From: a bacterium
GTDB lineage: Bacteria > Myxococcota_A > Bradymonadia > UBA7976 > UBA1532
Direction of reading: 5' to 3'
NCBI GenBank assembly: GCA_030426085.1
Contig: JAUHYW010000008.1
Location: 1-64,000 of the forward strand
Length of the DNA: 64,000 nucleotides
Shown here: in pieces, positions 28,363-37,043 of the stretch
How positions within the stretch are numbered: position 1 is the first letter of the stretch
Layout: every line of letters begins with the position of its first letter
Position numbers and translations under genes: made by a program
The notes under the pieces: model-generated
Databases searched by the model: none
The model's input: the letters and a program-made list of their open reading frames with translations, nothing else
Told to the model about the DNA's origin: nothing

Positions 28363-31197
28363 ATGCGACGTTGGCTCGGCGCCCTGCCCCTCACCCTCTT
28401 GTTCATCGGCTGCGTGCCCAGCGGCGGCGGCAGTGGCGGCGGCGGCAGCGGCGGCGACCAGCCCCCGGCGGACGGCGGCAGCGGCGACGCCTGCGTGCCG
28501 AGCTGCGCCGATCGGGCCTGCGGCGACGACGGCTGCGGGGGGAGCTGCGGCGACTGCGCCGAGGATCAGATCTGCTCGGGCACCGGGGTGTGCCTGGGCG
28601 TCCCGGCGTCGTGCGGCGACGAGGTCTGCTCGGCGGCCGACGGCGAGACCTGCGAGACGTGCCCCGCCGACTGCGGCGCCTGCTGCGGGGACGGGGTGTG
28701 CACCGCCGAGCACGGCGAGCACTGCGGCACCTGCCCCGCCGACTGCGGCTGCCCCGAGGGCGAGGCGTGCGACGCCGGGCGGGGCATCTGCGAGGCCGAG
28801 TGCGTGCCGGCCTGCGACGGGCGGGACTGCGGCGACGACGGCTGCGGCGGCGCGTGCGGCGACTGCGCCGAGGGCGAGGTCTGCGGCGGCGACGGGACCT
28901 GCGCCCCGCCCCCCGAGACCTGCGGCGACGACGCCTGCGACGACGGCGAGGACTGCGCCAACTGCGCGGCCGACTGCGGCTGCGAGGCGGGCGAGGACTG
29001 CGAGGCCGGGGCGTGCGTCGAGGCCGCCCGCTGCGGCGACGGGGCGTGTGATCCGGGCGAGGACTGCGGGTCGTGCGCGGCGGACTGCGCTTGCGAACAG
29101 GGGCTGGACTGCGTGCGCGGCGAGTGCGTCTGCGTGCCCGACTGCGCCGGCGCCGAGTGCGGCGACGACGGCTGCGGCGGGGTGTGCGGGGCGTGCCCCG
29201 ACGGCGCGGCCTGCGCCGGGGGGCAGTGCGTGGTCGGCTGCGACGACGACTGCGGCGCGCTGTGGGCCGGGAGCTGCACCGACGACGGCTTCGGGCTGCG
29301 GCTGTGCACCCCCGACCCCGAGCGGCCGGGCTGCACCACGCCCTCCCGCCGCATCCCGTGCGGCGAGGGCCGGGCGTGCGTGGGCGGGGCCTGCGGCGGG
29401 CAGTGCGTTCAGCCCGAGGTGCTGCTGCTCATCGACCGCTCGTCGAGCATGATCGGCGAGCGGTGGCAGTTCACCCGCCAGACGCTGCTCGACACGGTCG
29501 GCGACCGTCAGGGTCAGGCCCGCCTGGGGCTGCGCACCTTCCCCGGCACCGGCGACGGCTGCGCGGCGGGCAACATCACCGCCCCGGCCTTCGGCGCGCT
29601 GCGCACCTTCGAGCGCATGCCCGAGCCGGCCGAGGTGGCCCAGACCCCCATCGCCGCGGCGTTCGACGGGGTCGAGGTGGTCTTCGGCGACCCCGACGAG
29701 GGCGAGACGATCATCCTGCTCACCGACGGCGACGAGACCTGCGACGAGGAGCTGGCGGCGGTACAGCGGGTCGAGGCCCTGCGCCGACGCGGCATCCGCA
29801 CGTTCGCGGTGGGCATCAGCCGGCAGGCCAACGGTGAGCTGCTCGCGGCCATCGCCGAGGCCGGCGGCACCGCCCGGGCCGGGGGCCCGCCGTATTACGT
29901 CGTCGACGACGCGGCGCAGCTCGGGGCGGCGCTCGCCGACATCTTCGTGCGGCTCGAGGCCTGCGTCTGCGCCGAGGGCGAGACCCGCTGCGCGGCGGGC
30001 AACGCCCAGGTGTGCGCCCCCGACGGGCTGTCGTTCGAGGTGACCGAGCGCTGTGAGCTGGGGTGCAACGCGGAGGTCGGCGCGTGCTTCGGCGTGTGTG
30101 ATCCGGGCGAGGAGGGGCTGCTGTGCGACGGCGACTCGGCGACCGTCTGCGCGCCCGAGGGCGACGGCTACGTGGTGGTCGAGCGGTGCCGCTTCGGCTG
30201 CCAGGACGGCGTGGGCTGCAACCCGGTCTGCCGGCCGGGCAGCCGGCTGTGCCAGGGGGACGTGAGCACGCAGTGCGGGCCGGACGGCGGCGGCTTCGAG
30301 CCGGTGGAGAACTGCGGCGGGCCGTGCGACGCGGCCACCGGCCTGTGCGGGGGTGGGCTGTGTGCCCCGGGCACCGACTTCCGCTGCGGGGCCGAGGGGC
30401 TCGAGGTGTGCGATTTCCAAGGCGCCGACTTCGACCTGCTCGAGGTGTGCGACTGCGACCCGCAGGTGGCGCAATGTCGCGGGCAGGCGGTCGACGGCGC
30501 GCTGCGGCTCGTGGGTGACTCGGGCGATGCGGGGCGGCTCGAGGTCTACCACAACGGGCAGTGGGGCACGGTGTGCGACGACAGCTTCGGCGCGGCCGAC
30601 GAGCGGGTGGCCTGCCGCCAGCTCGGCTACCCCGATCGGTCCACGCAGTTCGACGCCAACGGCGCAGGCAACATCTGGATGGACGACGTCGCCTGCGTCG
30701 GGGGCGAGCGGCGGCTGGCCGACTGCCCCTTCCCCGGCTGGGGTGCTCACAACTGCGGCCACCCCGAGGACGTCGGCCTGAGCTGCCTCGTGCCCGCGCC
30801 GGGCGAGGCCTACTGCGTGGGGCCGGCCGAGAGCTGGCGCTACCTGCCCGGCGGCGTCGTGCGTCGGGCGCAGTGCGCCGGCGAGTGCCTGCCCGAGACC
30901 GGGCTGTGCGACGGCGAGATGCCCCCGGTGGAGGGGGTCGCCCTGCCGCCCGATGAGTGTTACGCCCACCACGGCGGCTGCGGGGATTGGAACGACTGCG
31001 GCGACGCCGAGGGCTGCGCCGAGCTGGCGTGCAGCGAGTTCGGCCTCGGGCCGGCGGTGGCCTGGCGCGAGACTGCGACCTGCGTGCTGGGCGGTCAGAC
31101 CTGCCGCCCGTACAGCCCCGATCGGAACGCGTTCGACGCGAACTTCGGGGGGTGCCAGCTCCCGGCCGCCTGCGAGGTGGTCTGCGCGCCGTTCTGA
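28363..31197 (+). CDS. Cys-rich vWA and SRCR domain lipoprotein
   Basis: The product is 944 residues. A signal ends with lipobox FIGC (Cys17), followed by a Gly/Ser linker. Residues about 44-345 are Cys-rich repeats (CGDDGCGGxCGDC, ETCxxCPADCG). A von Willebrand A domain follows with MIDAS LLIDRSSSM (D358, S360, S362), the conserved LLTDGDETC, and VGISRQANGELL. More Cys-rich repeats lead to a scavenger receptor Cys-rich (SRCR) domain at about 714-806 (RLEVYHNGQWGTVCDDSF, CRQLGYP, MDDVAC). SRCR domains are mainly animal but occur in some myxobacteria. It is probably a surface adhesin that needs metal and disulfides. Confidence 0.85.
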   Translation: MRRWLGALPLTLLFIGCVPSGGGSGGGGSGGDQPPADGGSGDACVPSCADRACGDDGCGGSCGDCAEDQICSGTGVCLGVPASCGDEVCSAADGETCETCPADCGACCGDGVCTAEHGEHCGTCPADCGCPEGEACDAGRGICEAECVPACDGRDCGDDGCGGACGDCAEGEVCGGDGTCAPPPETCGDDACDDGEDCANCAADCGCEAGEDCEAGACVEAARCGDGACDPGEDCGSCAADCACEQGLDCVRGECVCVPDCAGAECGDDGCGGVCGACPDGAACAGGQCVVGCDDDCGALWAGSCTDDGFGLRLCTPDPERPGCTTPSRRIPCGEGRACVGGACGGQCVQPEVLLLIDRSSSMIGERWQFTRQTLLDTVGDRQGQARLGLRTFPGTGDGCAAGNITAPAFGALRTFERMPEPAEVAQTPIAAAFDGVEVVFGDPDEGETIILLTDGDETCDEELAAVQRVEALRRRGIRTFAVGISRQANGELLAAIAEAGGTARAGGPPYYVVDDAAQLGAALADIFVRLEACVCAEGETRCAAGNAQVCAPDGLSFEVTERCELGCNAEVGACFGVCDPGEEGLLCDGDSATVCAPEGDGYVVVERCRFGCQDGVGCNPVCRPGSRLCQGDVSTQCGPDGGGFEPVENCGGPCDAATGLCGGGLCAPGTDFRCGAEGLEVCDFQGADFDLLEVCDCDPQVAQCRGQAVDGALRLVGDSGDAGRLEVYHNGQWGTVCDDSFGAADERVACRQLGYPDRSTQFDANGAGNIWMDDVACVGGERRLADCPFPGWGAHNCGHPEDVGLSCLVPAPGEAYCVGPAESWRYLPGGVVRRAQCAGECLPETGLCDGEMPPVEGVALPPDECYAHHGGCGDWNDCGDAEGCAELACSEFGLGPAVAWRETATCVLGGQTCRPYSPDRNAFDANFGGCQLPAACEVVCAPF

Positions 31198-31200
31198 TCG

Positions 31201-32364
31201 CTATCGGCTGCGCCCGGGGGCCCGCAGGCGCATCTCGAAGCAGGCCCCGGCCCCCTCGACCTCCACCAGCCGGGCCTCGCCGCCGTGCTGCTCGGCGACG
31301 GTGCGCACGATCGCCAGCCCCAGGCCGGTCTGCCCCGCCTCGGCCCGGTCGGTCACGAACCGCTCGAAGAGCTTGTCCCGCAGCGGCCCCGAGACGCCGG
31401 GCCCCGCGTCGCGCACGGTGAGCACCGCCCCGTCGCCGTCGTGGGCCAGCGCCACCCGCACCGCGCTGCCCGGCGGCCCGTAGCGCACCGCGTTCGACAG
31501 CAGGTTGTCCACCGCCCGCCGCAGCCAGCGGCGGTCGCCGAGCAGGCGCACCGGGGCCAGCTCGGCCTCGAAGACGAGCCCCTTGTCCTCGGCGAGCACC
31601 GCCCCGTCGTCGATGGCCTGCTGCACGACCCGGTCGAAGCGCAGCGGGCCGTGCTCGGGCTCGATGCCCCGGGCCTCGAGGCGGGCGAGGGCCAGCAGGT
31701 CGGCCACCAGCACCTCGAGCCGGTGGGTGGCCTCGTCGATGCGCCCCAGGAAGCGGTCCCGGGCGGCGGGGTCGTCGGCGGCGCCCTCTTGCAAGACCTC
31801 GGTGGCGGCGCGGATGGCCGAGACCGGGTTCTTCAGCTCGTGGCTGAGGTCGGCGACGAACGCCTCGATGTGGTGCCGGGCCTCGAGCGCCCGGCGCATG
31901 GACTCCATCGCCGCGGTCAGTCGGCGCACCTCGCGGCCCGAGGGCGGGGGCAGCACCGCGTGGCGCTCGCCCCGGGCGACGGCCTCGACCGCCCGGGTCA
32001 GCTTCTCGAGCGGGCCGGCGACCCCCCGGCCGAGGGCGTAGGCCGCCCCCGCCCCGGCGATGCCCAGCAGCGCCACCAGCAGCGCGATCTTGGGGCCCAG
32101 CTCGGCGATGAGGCCGACGACGACCTCCAGCGGCGGCCCGACCGCCAGCTCGTCGGCCCGGGCCCGCAGCCGGTCGATGACCCACAGGCCGATGACCCCG
32201 GTGGCCAGGGTCGAGGTGCCGACGATGGCGAAGAAGAGCTGGAGCCGGATCGAGATCCCGTGGCGCCGGGAGCGCAGGACGCGGCCGGCGACGAAGGCGA
32301 TCCCGACGAGCAGGGCGACCCCGCTGAGCAGCAGGACCGCCTCGCGGGTCAGCAATCCGGGCAT
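31201..32364 (-). CDS. Sensor histidine kinase (CreC-like)
   Basis: The product is 387 residues. Two N-terminal membrane helices lie near 10-28 and 41-63, and a third at about 92-112 leads into a HAMP segment (about 112-160). The H-box is FVADLSHELKNPVSAIRAA with phospho-acceptor His175, similar to CreC-type kinases. The ATPase domain shows the N-box AVDNLLSNAVRYG, DAGPGV (G1) and GLGLAIV (G2). There is no adjacent response regulator on either side, so it is an orphan kinase. It converges on the vWA-SRCR gene with only three bases between stops. Confidence 0.88.
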   Translation of the reverse strand: MPGLLTREAVLLLSGVALLVGIAFVAGRVLRSRRHGISIRLQLFFAIVGTSTLATGVIGLWVIDRLRARADELAVGPPLEVVVGLIAELGPKIALLVALLGIAGAGAAYALGRGVAGPLEKLTRAVEAVARGERHAVLPPPSGREVRRLTAAMESMRRALEARHHIEAFVADLSHELKNPVSAIRAATEVLQEGAADDPAARDRFLGRIDEATHRLEVLVADLLALARLEARGIEPEHGPLRFDRVVQQAIDDGAVLAEDKGLVFEAELAPVRLLGDRRWLRRAVDNLLSNAVRYGPPGSAVRVALAHDGDGAVLTVRDAGPGVSGPLRDKLFERFVTDRAEAGQTGLGLAIVRTVAEQHGGEARLVEVEGAGACFEMRLRAPGRSR

Positions 32365-32409
32365 GGGTCCATCGGGTGTGAGGGCGGGATCAGGGGCGGG
32401 ATGGCCGGC

Positions 32410-33909
32410 TCAGCGGGCGGGGCAGCGTGCGGTGCCGGCGGCGTAGGCGCAGCGGAAGCCGACCAGCGGCGAGCTGACGAGCTCGTAGCTGCGCCACGTC
32501 GGCAGCGCCTCGCAGGCCCGGTTGGCCTGATAGTGGCCCCCGCGCACGGTCTTGGTGCCCTCGAGCGGGTCGCTGGTCAGCGCGCTCGACCGGATGTGGG
32601 GCACCTCGGCGGCGTAGTCCGCCCGGGGCACGCACCACGGCACCGGCACGCAGTTGGCGCCGTCCTGGAATTGCAGGCAGACGGTCGAGACCCCGGGCAC
32701 CGTCGCCCGCACGATGCACTCGTCGGCCTCGGTCTGGCACGACCGCAGGCAGGCGCCGCCGTCGGTCGGGGCGTCGGGCGCGGTCGAGCGGCAGCTCTCC
32801 CACGCGGCGACGCAGCCCTCGTCGCAGCCGGGCGCGTCTTCGGCCCCGCCCACCAGCGCGTCGACCGTCGCGTCGGACAGCCCCTGCTCCTCGCCGCACA
32901 GGTAGCCCTGCCAGCGGGCCTTCTGGGCCACCTCGTCGGTGGTGTCGACGCTGTAGGCGTCGCCGCAGCGGTCGGCGCAGCCGTCGAAGTCGTCGAGGCA
33001 GGCGCCGCTCCAGCCGCTGCCCCGCAGCCCGTCGCCCCCGGGCACCAGCGCCGGGGCGTCGGGGTCGACAGGCGTCGCCACGAGGGCCTCGGCGACCCCG
33101 CCCAGCGGCCGTCGACCTTCGACCGCGTAGCGCTCTTCGAGCGACGCGCCGGGCTGGTCGCCGGCGCAGTAGGCGAAGAAGTCGAAGTCGTCGGCGACCC
33201 ACTCGGCGGCGTTGCCCGCCATGTCGTGCACCCCCTGGGCGGTCACGTCGGCCGGGGAGCCCGAGACCGGGGACACGCCGGTCGCGCAGGCGCCGAAGGC
33301 CACCGAGCCCCGGCGGTCGAGGTCGCTCTCGCAGCCGTCGGCCAGCAGCCGGTCGAGGCCGTCGTCGTCCCAGATCCGATCGCGCTGGCCGAGGCTGGTC
33401 GCCACGTACTCCCACTGGGCCTCGGTGGGCAGGAAGCCGCCCCGGAACGCGCAGTAGGCGGCGGCGTCTTCGTGGGCCACGCCCAGCACCGGGTAGTCGT
33501 CGAAGCCGGCGTCCTCGGCGTAGTAGGCCGCGATGAAGCCGTCCCCGCCCCGGTCGCCGGCGTTGGTCGACTGGGGCAGCGGGCAGTCGCCGCGGGCGTT
33601 GCAGTGGCGGTACTGCTCGTTGGTCACCTCGTGCACGTCGATGCAGAACGGCTCGACGCTGACCGCGTGGGTCGCCCGGGCCGACTCGATGCGGGGCTCG
33701 GTGCGCATGAGCTGCCCCCGCTCGCTGACCTCGAACAGCCCGCAGCCGTCGCCCTGCCCGATGCCCATGGTGAAGCTGCCGCCGGGGATCGCCACCACCG
33801 CCGTCGCCGCCGGGGGGTCCTTGCCTTCGGCGCAGCCGAGGGCCAGGGCGGCGCCCAGCGCGGGCCACAGCGCGGCGCGGATCGGACTCGTCGGGGGTCG
33901 GGTCGCCAT
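32410..33909 (-). CDS. Sulfatase-modifying-factor-like (FGE) lipoprotein with Cys-rich insert
   Basis: The product is 499 residues from the ATG at 33909, which overlaps the upstream stop (TGATG). The lipobox is ALALGC (Cys26). The FGE/SUMF1-type fold starts with PGGSFTMG, then PFCIDVHEVTNEQY, a PTEAQWEYVA motif and DMAGNAAEW. The usual RGG and GFR ends (TVRGGHYQ, PLVGFRCAY) come only after roughly 190 extra residues rich in cysteine. True formylglycine generation would need an active-site Cys pair; this is more likely one of the many non-catalytic surface versions of the fold. It is coupled to the PEGA gene. Confidence 0.8.
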   Translation of the reverse strand: MATRPPTSPIRAALWPALGAALALGCAEGKDPPAATAVVAIPGGSFTMGIGQGDGCGLFEVSERGQLMRTEPRIESARATHAVSVEPFCIDVHEVTNEQYRHCNARGDCPLPQSTNAGDRGGDGFIAAYYAEDAGFDDYPVLGVAHEDAAAYCAFRGGFLPTEAQWEYVATSLGQRDRIWDDDGLDRLLADGCESDLDRRGSVAFGACATGVSPVSGSPADVTAQGVHDMAGNAAEWVADDFDFFAYCAGDQPGASLEERYAVEGRRPLGGVAEALVATPVDPDAPALVPGGDGLRGSGWSGACLDDFDGCADRCGDAYSVDTTDEVAQKARWQGYLCGEEQGLSDATVDALVGGAEDAPGCDEGCVAAWESCRSTAPDAPTDGGACLRSCQTEADECIVRATVPGVSTVCLQFQDGANCVPVPWCVPRADYAAEVPHIRSSALTSDPLEGTKTVRGGHYQANRACEALPTWRSYELVSSPLVGFRCAYAAGTARCPAR

Positions 33910-35168
33910 CAGAACGTGCCTCCCAGGCCCAGGCCCCCGGGGCCGATCATCAGGCGGGTGGTCGGCGCCGCCGCGCCCGGGGTGGGGCGGCTGACCGGGC
34001 GGCCGTACTCCGGGTTCTCGTGGTCGGGGTCGATGACGTCCCGCGACAGATCCCACACGATGAGGCTGATGCCCACCGCCATCAGGCCGCCGCCGACGCC
34101 GTAGCCCAGGCGCTCGAGGCCGGCGAGGGTCTCGAAGTCTTCGGTGTCGTTGTACTCGTCGTTGGCGAAGACCATCGCGGTGACGCCGCCGCCGATGGCC
34201 AGCGCGCCGAGGATCGTCGAGGCGACGCCCAGGTTCGTGCGCCAGGTCGAGCCGGCGTCGGTCTGCACCATGTAGGCGTCGACCCGGGCGAGCTGGCCCC
34301 GCTCGACGATCGGGGTCCCGGTGAAGCGGGTGTAGCCCTCGCGCTCGACGATGATCTGGTGGGGCCCGGCGGAGAACTGCCGGGGCGGGCCGAACGGGGT
34401 CTTGCCCAGCGTCTGGCCGTCGACGAAGACGGTGGCCCCCTTGACGGTGGCGTCGACGTGCAGCCAGCCGAGGTCGCGCTCCTCCTTGAGGGTGACCGAG
34501 AGGTTGAACGGCTCCCGCTTCTGCACCTCGATGTCCTGCATGATCGACTCGTAGCCGTCCAGCTCGATCCAGATGCGGTGCTTGCCCGGGCGCAGGGTCA
34601 TCGTGACCGGGGTCTGGCCCTTGACCCCGGTGTTCTTGTTGTCGACGTAGACGTTGGCCCCGGCGGGCACGGTGACCACCGTCAGCGTCTGGTCCTGCTC
34701 GATGCGGGCCTCGCACAGATCGCGGATGTTGCGGGCCCGGTCGAGCGTCGGATCGGGCCCCGGCGGGGTCTTGGCGATGAAGTCCTCCATCACCGCCACG
34801 CAGTTCTCCCAGTCCCGGAGCTGCTGGTGGCTGACCGCCATGCTGTAGAGCAGGTCGGGGTCCTTGCTCAGCCCGTAGGCCTCCTTGAACCGGGCGATGG
34901 ACTGCTCGTACAGCCCGCTGGAGTACAGGCGGAAGGCCTCCCGGCGCAGCTCGTCGGCCTTGGCCTCGTCGGCGGCGAGCTTGTCGGCCTCGGCCTGGGG
35001 CGTCAGCACCACCTGGGGCGCGTCGGGCGGCGCGTCCTGGTCGTCGGGGGGCGGGGTGACCACCACGGTCTTCGGCTCGCCATCCGCCGGGGGCGGCTGA
35101 GCCGATGCGGGGGTCACGAGAAGCGCGCACGAGATGCACGCGACGGCGATGCGGGCCATCGGAGCCAT
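33909..35168 (-). CDS. PEGA-domain protein with TPR-like segment
   Basis: The product is 419 residues from the ATG at 35168, chosen for the GAGG upstream. A signal peptide (ARIAVACISCALLVTPASA) is followed by a Pro/Asp-rich spacer and a TPR-like region (FRLYSSGLYEQSIARFKEAYGL). Two or three PEGA units follow, as in VVTVPAGANVYVDNKNTG and HVDATVKGATVFVDGQTLGKTPFG. Two hydrophobic helices lie near the C-terminus. The protein probably sits in the inner membrane with PEGA in the periplasm, a pattern often seen with kinase-linked myxobacterial proteins. It overlaps the FGE-like gene by one base. Confidence 0.82.
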   Translation of the reverse strand: MAPMARIAVACISCALLVTPASAQPPPADGEPKTVVVTPPPDDQDAPPDAPQVVLTPQAEADKLAADEAKADELRREAFRLYSSGLYEQSIARFKEAYGLSKDPDLLYSMAVSHQQLRDWENCVAVMEDFIAKTPPGPDPTLDRARNIRDLCEARIEQDQTLTVVTVPAGANVYVDNKNTGVKGQTPVTMTLRPGKHRIWIELDGYESIMQDIEVQKREPFNLSVTLKEERDLGWLHVDATVKGATVFVDGQTLGKTPFGPPRQFSAGPHQIIVEREGYTRFTGTPIVERGQLARVDAYMVQTDAGSTWRTNLGVASTILGALAIGGGVTAMVFANDEYNDTEDFETLAGLERLGYGVGGGLMAVGISLIVWDLSRDVIDPDHENPEYGRPVSRPTPGAAAPTTRLMIGPGGLGLGGTF

Positions 35169-35371
35169 GGAACCTCGCGTCTCTCCACGAAGCGGGCCGG
35201 CGCGGAGCGGCCAGCCGAGGGGTTCGAAGATACGGGGCGCCCCGGGCGCTGTCAAAGCGGGCGCCGTCGCCGCGGCCCGCGCCGGCTTCGGTGTGGACAT
35301 CTGCCTACATTGCTGTACACTCCCCCACGTCCAACCCAACAGCCCGGTCGGAGGCGACCGGTGGAGGCAAG

Positions 35372-36022
35372 ATGGGCGCGTTCCGTGGCAGCCTGACTTT
35401 TCGCCAGTACTTCGTGCGCGATCCGCTCCCCGGGGACTGGAAGGACCGGTTCCAGATCGGCATCGAGCAGAACCTCTTCCAGCCGCTCGACCCGGCCGGC
35501 GAGGCCGAGCGCTCGGTGGGCTGGTGCAGCATCCACTTCCCGCTCGACCTCGAGCTGACCCCCGAGCAGTACGTCTACAACGAGTACATCGTGCTCGGCA
35601 TGCGCATCGACACGATGACCGTGCCCGGGGCGCTGCTGCGCATCTTCACCGAGAGCGAGTGCCGCAAGGTGATGTTCGAGCAGAAGCGGGCCAAGCTGAG
35701 CCGCTACGAGAAGGCCGAGATCAAGGATCGGGTCAAGCTCGAGCTCAAGAAGAAGCTGCTGCCCTCGATCAAGTCGATCGACGTGGCCTGGAACTGGCAG
35801 AAGGGCGTGCTGCGCTTCTTCGCGGGCAACGAGAAGGTCAACGTCGAGTTCATGGAGCTCTTCGAGCAGACGTTCGGCCTCCAGCTCACCCCCGACGGGC
35901 CCTACACCGCCTCGCTGCTCGACGCGACCGGGCTGACCGACGACGAGCGGCGGGCCCTCGACGCGGTCGAGCCGGTGCAGTTCGTCGACCTCGACACCGC
36001 CGTCGCGGCGATGAAGGAGTAG
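35372..36022 (+). CDS. RdgC-like protein, N-terminal half
   Basis: The product is 216 residues from the ATG at 35372 with GGAGG seven bases upstream. It resembles the first half of RdgC, the ring-shaped DNA-binding protein that limits RecA: an early VGW, RIFTESECRKVMFEQ, then a helix rich in Lys (SRYEKAEIKDRVKLELKK) leading to LLPSIKSI, a central tryptophan strand, and ELFEQTFGLQLTP. E. coli RdgC is 303 residues, so about 90 residues of the usual C-terminal part are missing here. The next gene, four bases downstream, seems to supply them. The assignment is by recall of the family, not by search. Confidence 0.65.
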   Translation: MGAFRGSLTFRQYFVRDPLPGDWKDRFQIGIEQNLFQPLDPAGEAERSVGWCSIHFPLDLELTPEQYVYNEYIVLGMRIDTMTVPGALLRIFTESECRKVMFEQKRAKLSRYEKAEIKDRVKLELKKKLLPSIKSIDVAWNWQKGVLRFFAGNEKVNVEFMELFEQTFGLQLTPDGPYTASLLDATGLTDDERRALDAVEPVQFVDLDTAVAAMKE

Positions 36023-36026
36023 GGCG

Positions 36027-37013
36027 ATGGATCTGCTCGACAAGATGCACCGGGTGGCCTTCCTCGGGCCCGAGTTCCTCACCTGGCTGTGGTTCCGCAG
36101 CGAGACCGGCAGCGGCGAGTTCGCCCTCGACCCCGAGTTCGGCGACTTCGAGGTGTGGTTCGAAGACAAGCTCGTCGTCGGCTCGGCGACGGTCAACGCC
36201 CAGGAGAACCTGTTCAAGGGCGGCCACCCGGCCGGCTCGCTTGAGGCCCGCACCGCGCTGCGGCTGGGCAAGTTCGCCACCGACGCCAAGCTGCGCATCG
36301 TGCGCGGGGCGCAGGAGTGGACCTTCGGGCTCAAGGCCAACGATCTGGTGCCGAGCGGCATCAAGCTGCCCGGCGTGCTCAGCAAGGAAGACGACGAGAT
36401 CTTCTACGAGCGCATGTTCCTGCTCGAGGCGCTCGATACGATGCTCAAGGGCCTCTTCGGGCTGTTCCTCAAGGTGCGGGTCTCGCCGCAGTGGGCCGCC
36501 GACGAGCTGCCCACCATCCAGCGGTGGATCGCGGGGGAGGACGTCGAGCCGACGGCCCTCGACCCGGTGGCCCTGGGGGTGAAGGCGCAGGAGGTCCAGG
36601 CCCCGCCCGATCCCGAGGCCCCGGAGAAGGCCTGGCCCCCGCTCGCGACCCTCGGCGGGCGGCTCGACGCCTCGGCCCCCGGCTTCGGGGCCCCGCTGGA
36701 CGAGGAGCGGGTGGTGCCGGTGGTCGACGACCGCCCGGGCGCGGTGGGCGATGTCGATCCGACGCCGGTGGACGTGGCGCTCGAGGCCCCGGCGGGGCAG
36801 GATCTCGACGCCCCGGCCGACCCCGGCGCCCACCCGGCGGACGCCGCCCCGAGCGCGGTGGGCGACGACCTGCCGCCGCTCGCCGAGGCGGTGGGCGACG
36901 AGGCGGCCGACGTCGGCCCCATGGACGTGCCCGACGCAACCGACGATGATGTGCCGCCCTGGGAGGCCGCCGTCGACGACGAGCGCCCCCCGTGGGAGGG
37001 CGGAGACGACTGA
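36027..37013 (+). CDS. RdgC C-terminal-half-like protein with acidic tail
   Basis: The product is 328 residues, starting four bases after the RdgC-like gene. Residues 1-165 contain FLTWLWFRSE, an EARTALRLGKFATDAKLRIV helix-strand, and FYERMFLLEALDTMLKGLFGLF, which I read as the counterpart of the RdgC C-terminal half (a tryptophan strand followed by an Ala/Gly-Lys helix and a closing helix). The last 150 residues are Pro/Ala/Asp-rich and strongly acidic, ending in DDERPPWEGGDD; such tails often dock with partner proteins. No other family is recognised. The tight spacing suggests the two products form one complex. Confidence 0.5.
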   Translation: MDLLDKMHRVAFLGPEFLTWLWFRSETGSGEFALDPEFGDFEVWFEDKLVVGSATVNAQENLFKGGHPAGSLEARTALRLGKFATDAKLRIVRGAQEWTFGLKANDLVPSGIKLPGVLSKEDDEIFYERMFLLEALDTMLKGLFGLFLKVRVSPQWAADELPTIQRWIAGEDVEPTALDPVALGVKAQEVQAPPDPEAPEKAWPPLATLGGRLDASAPGFGAPLDEERVVPVVDDRPGAVGDVDPTPVDVALEAPAGQDLDAPADPGAHPADAAPSAVGDDLPPLAEAVGDEAADVGPMDVPDATDDDVPPWEAAVDDERPPWEGGDD

Positions 37014-37043
37014 CGCTCCGCCGGCACGCAACCCGGAGCGCGC

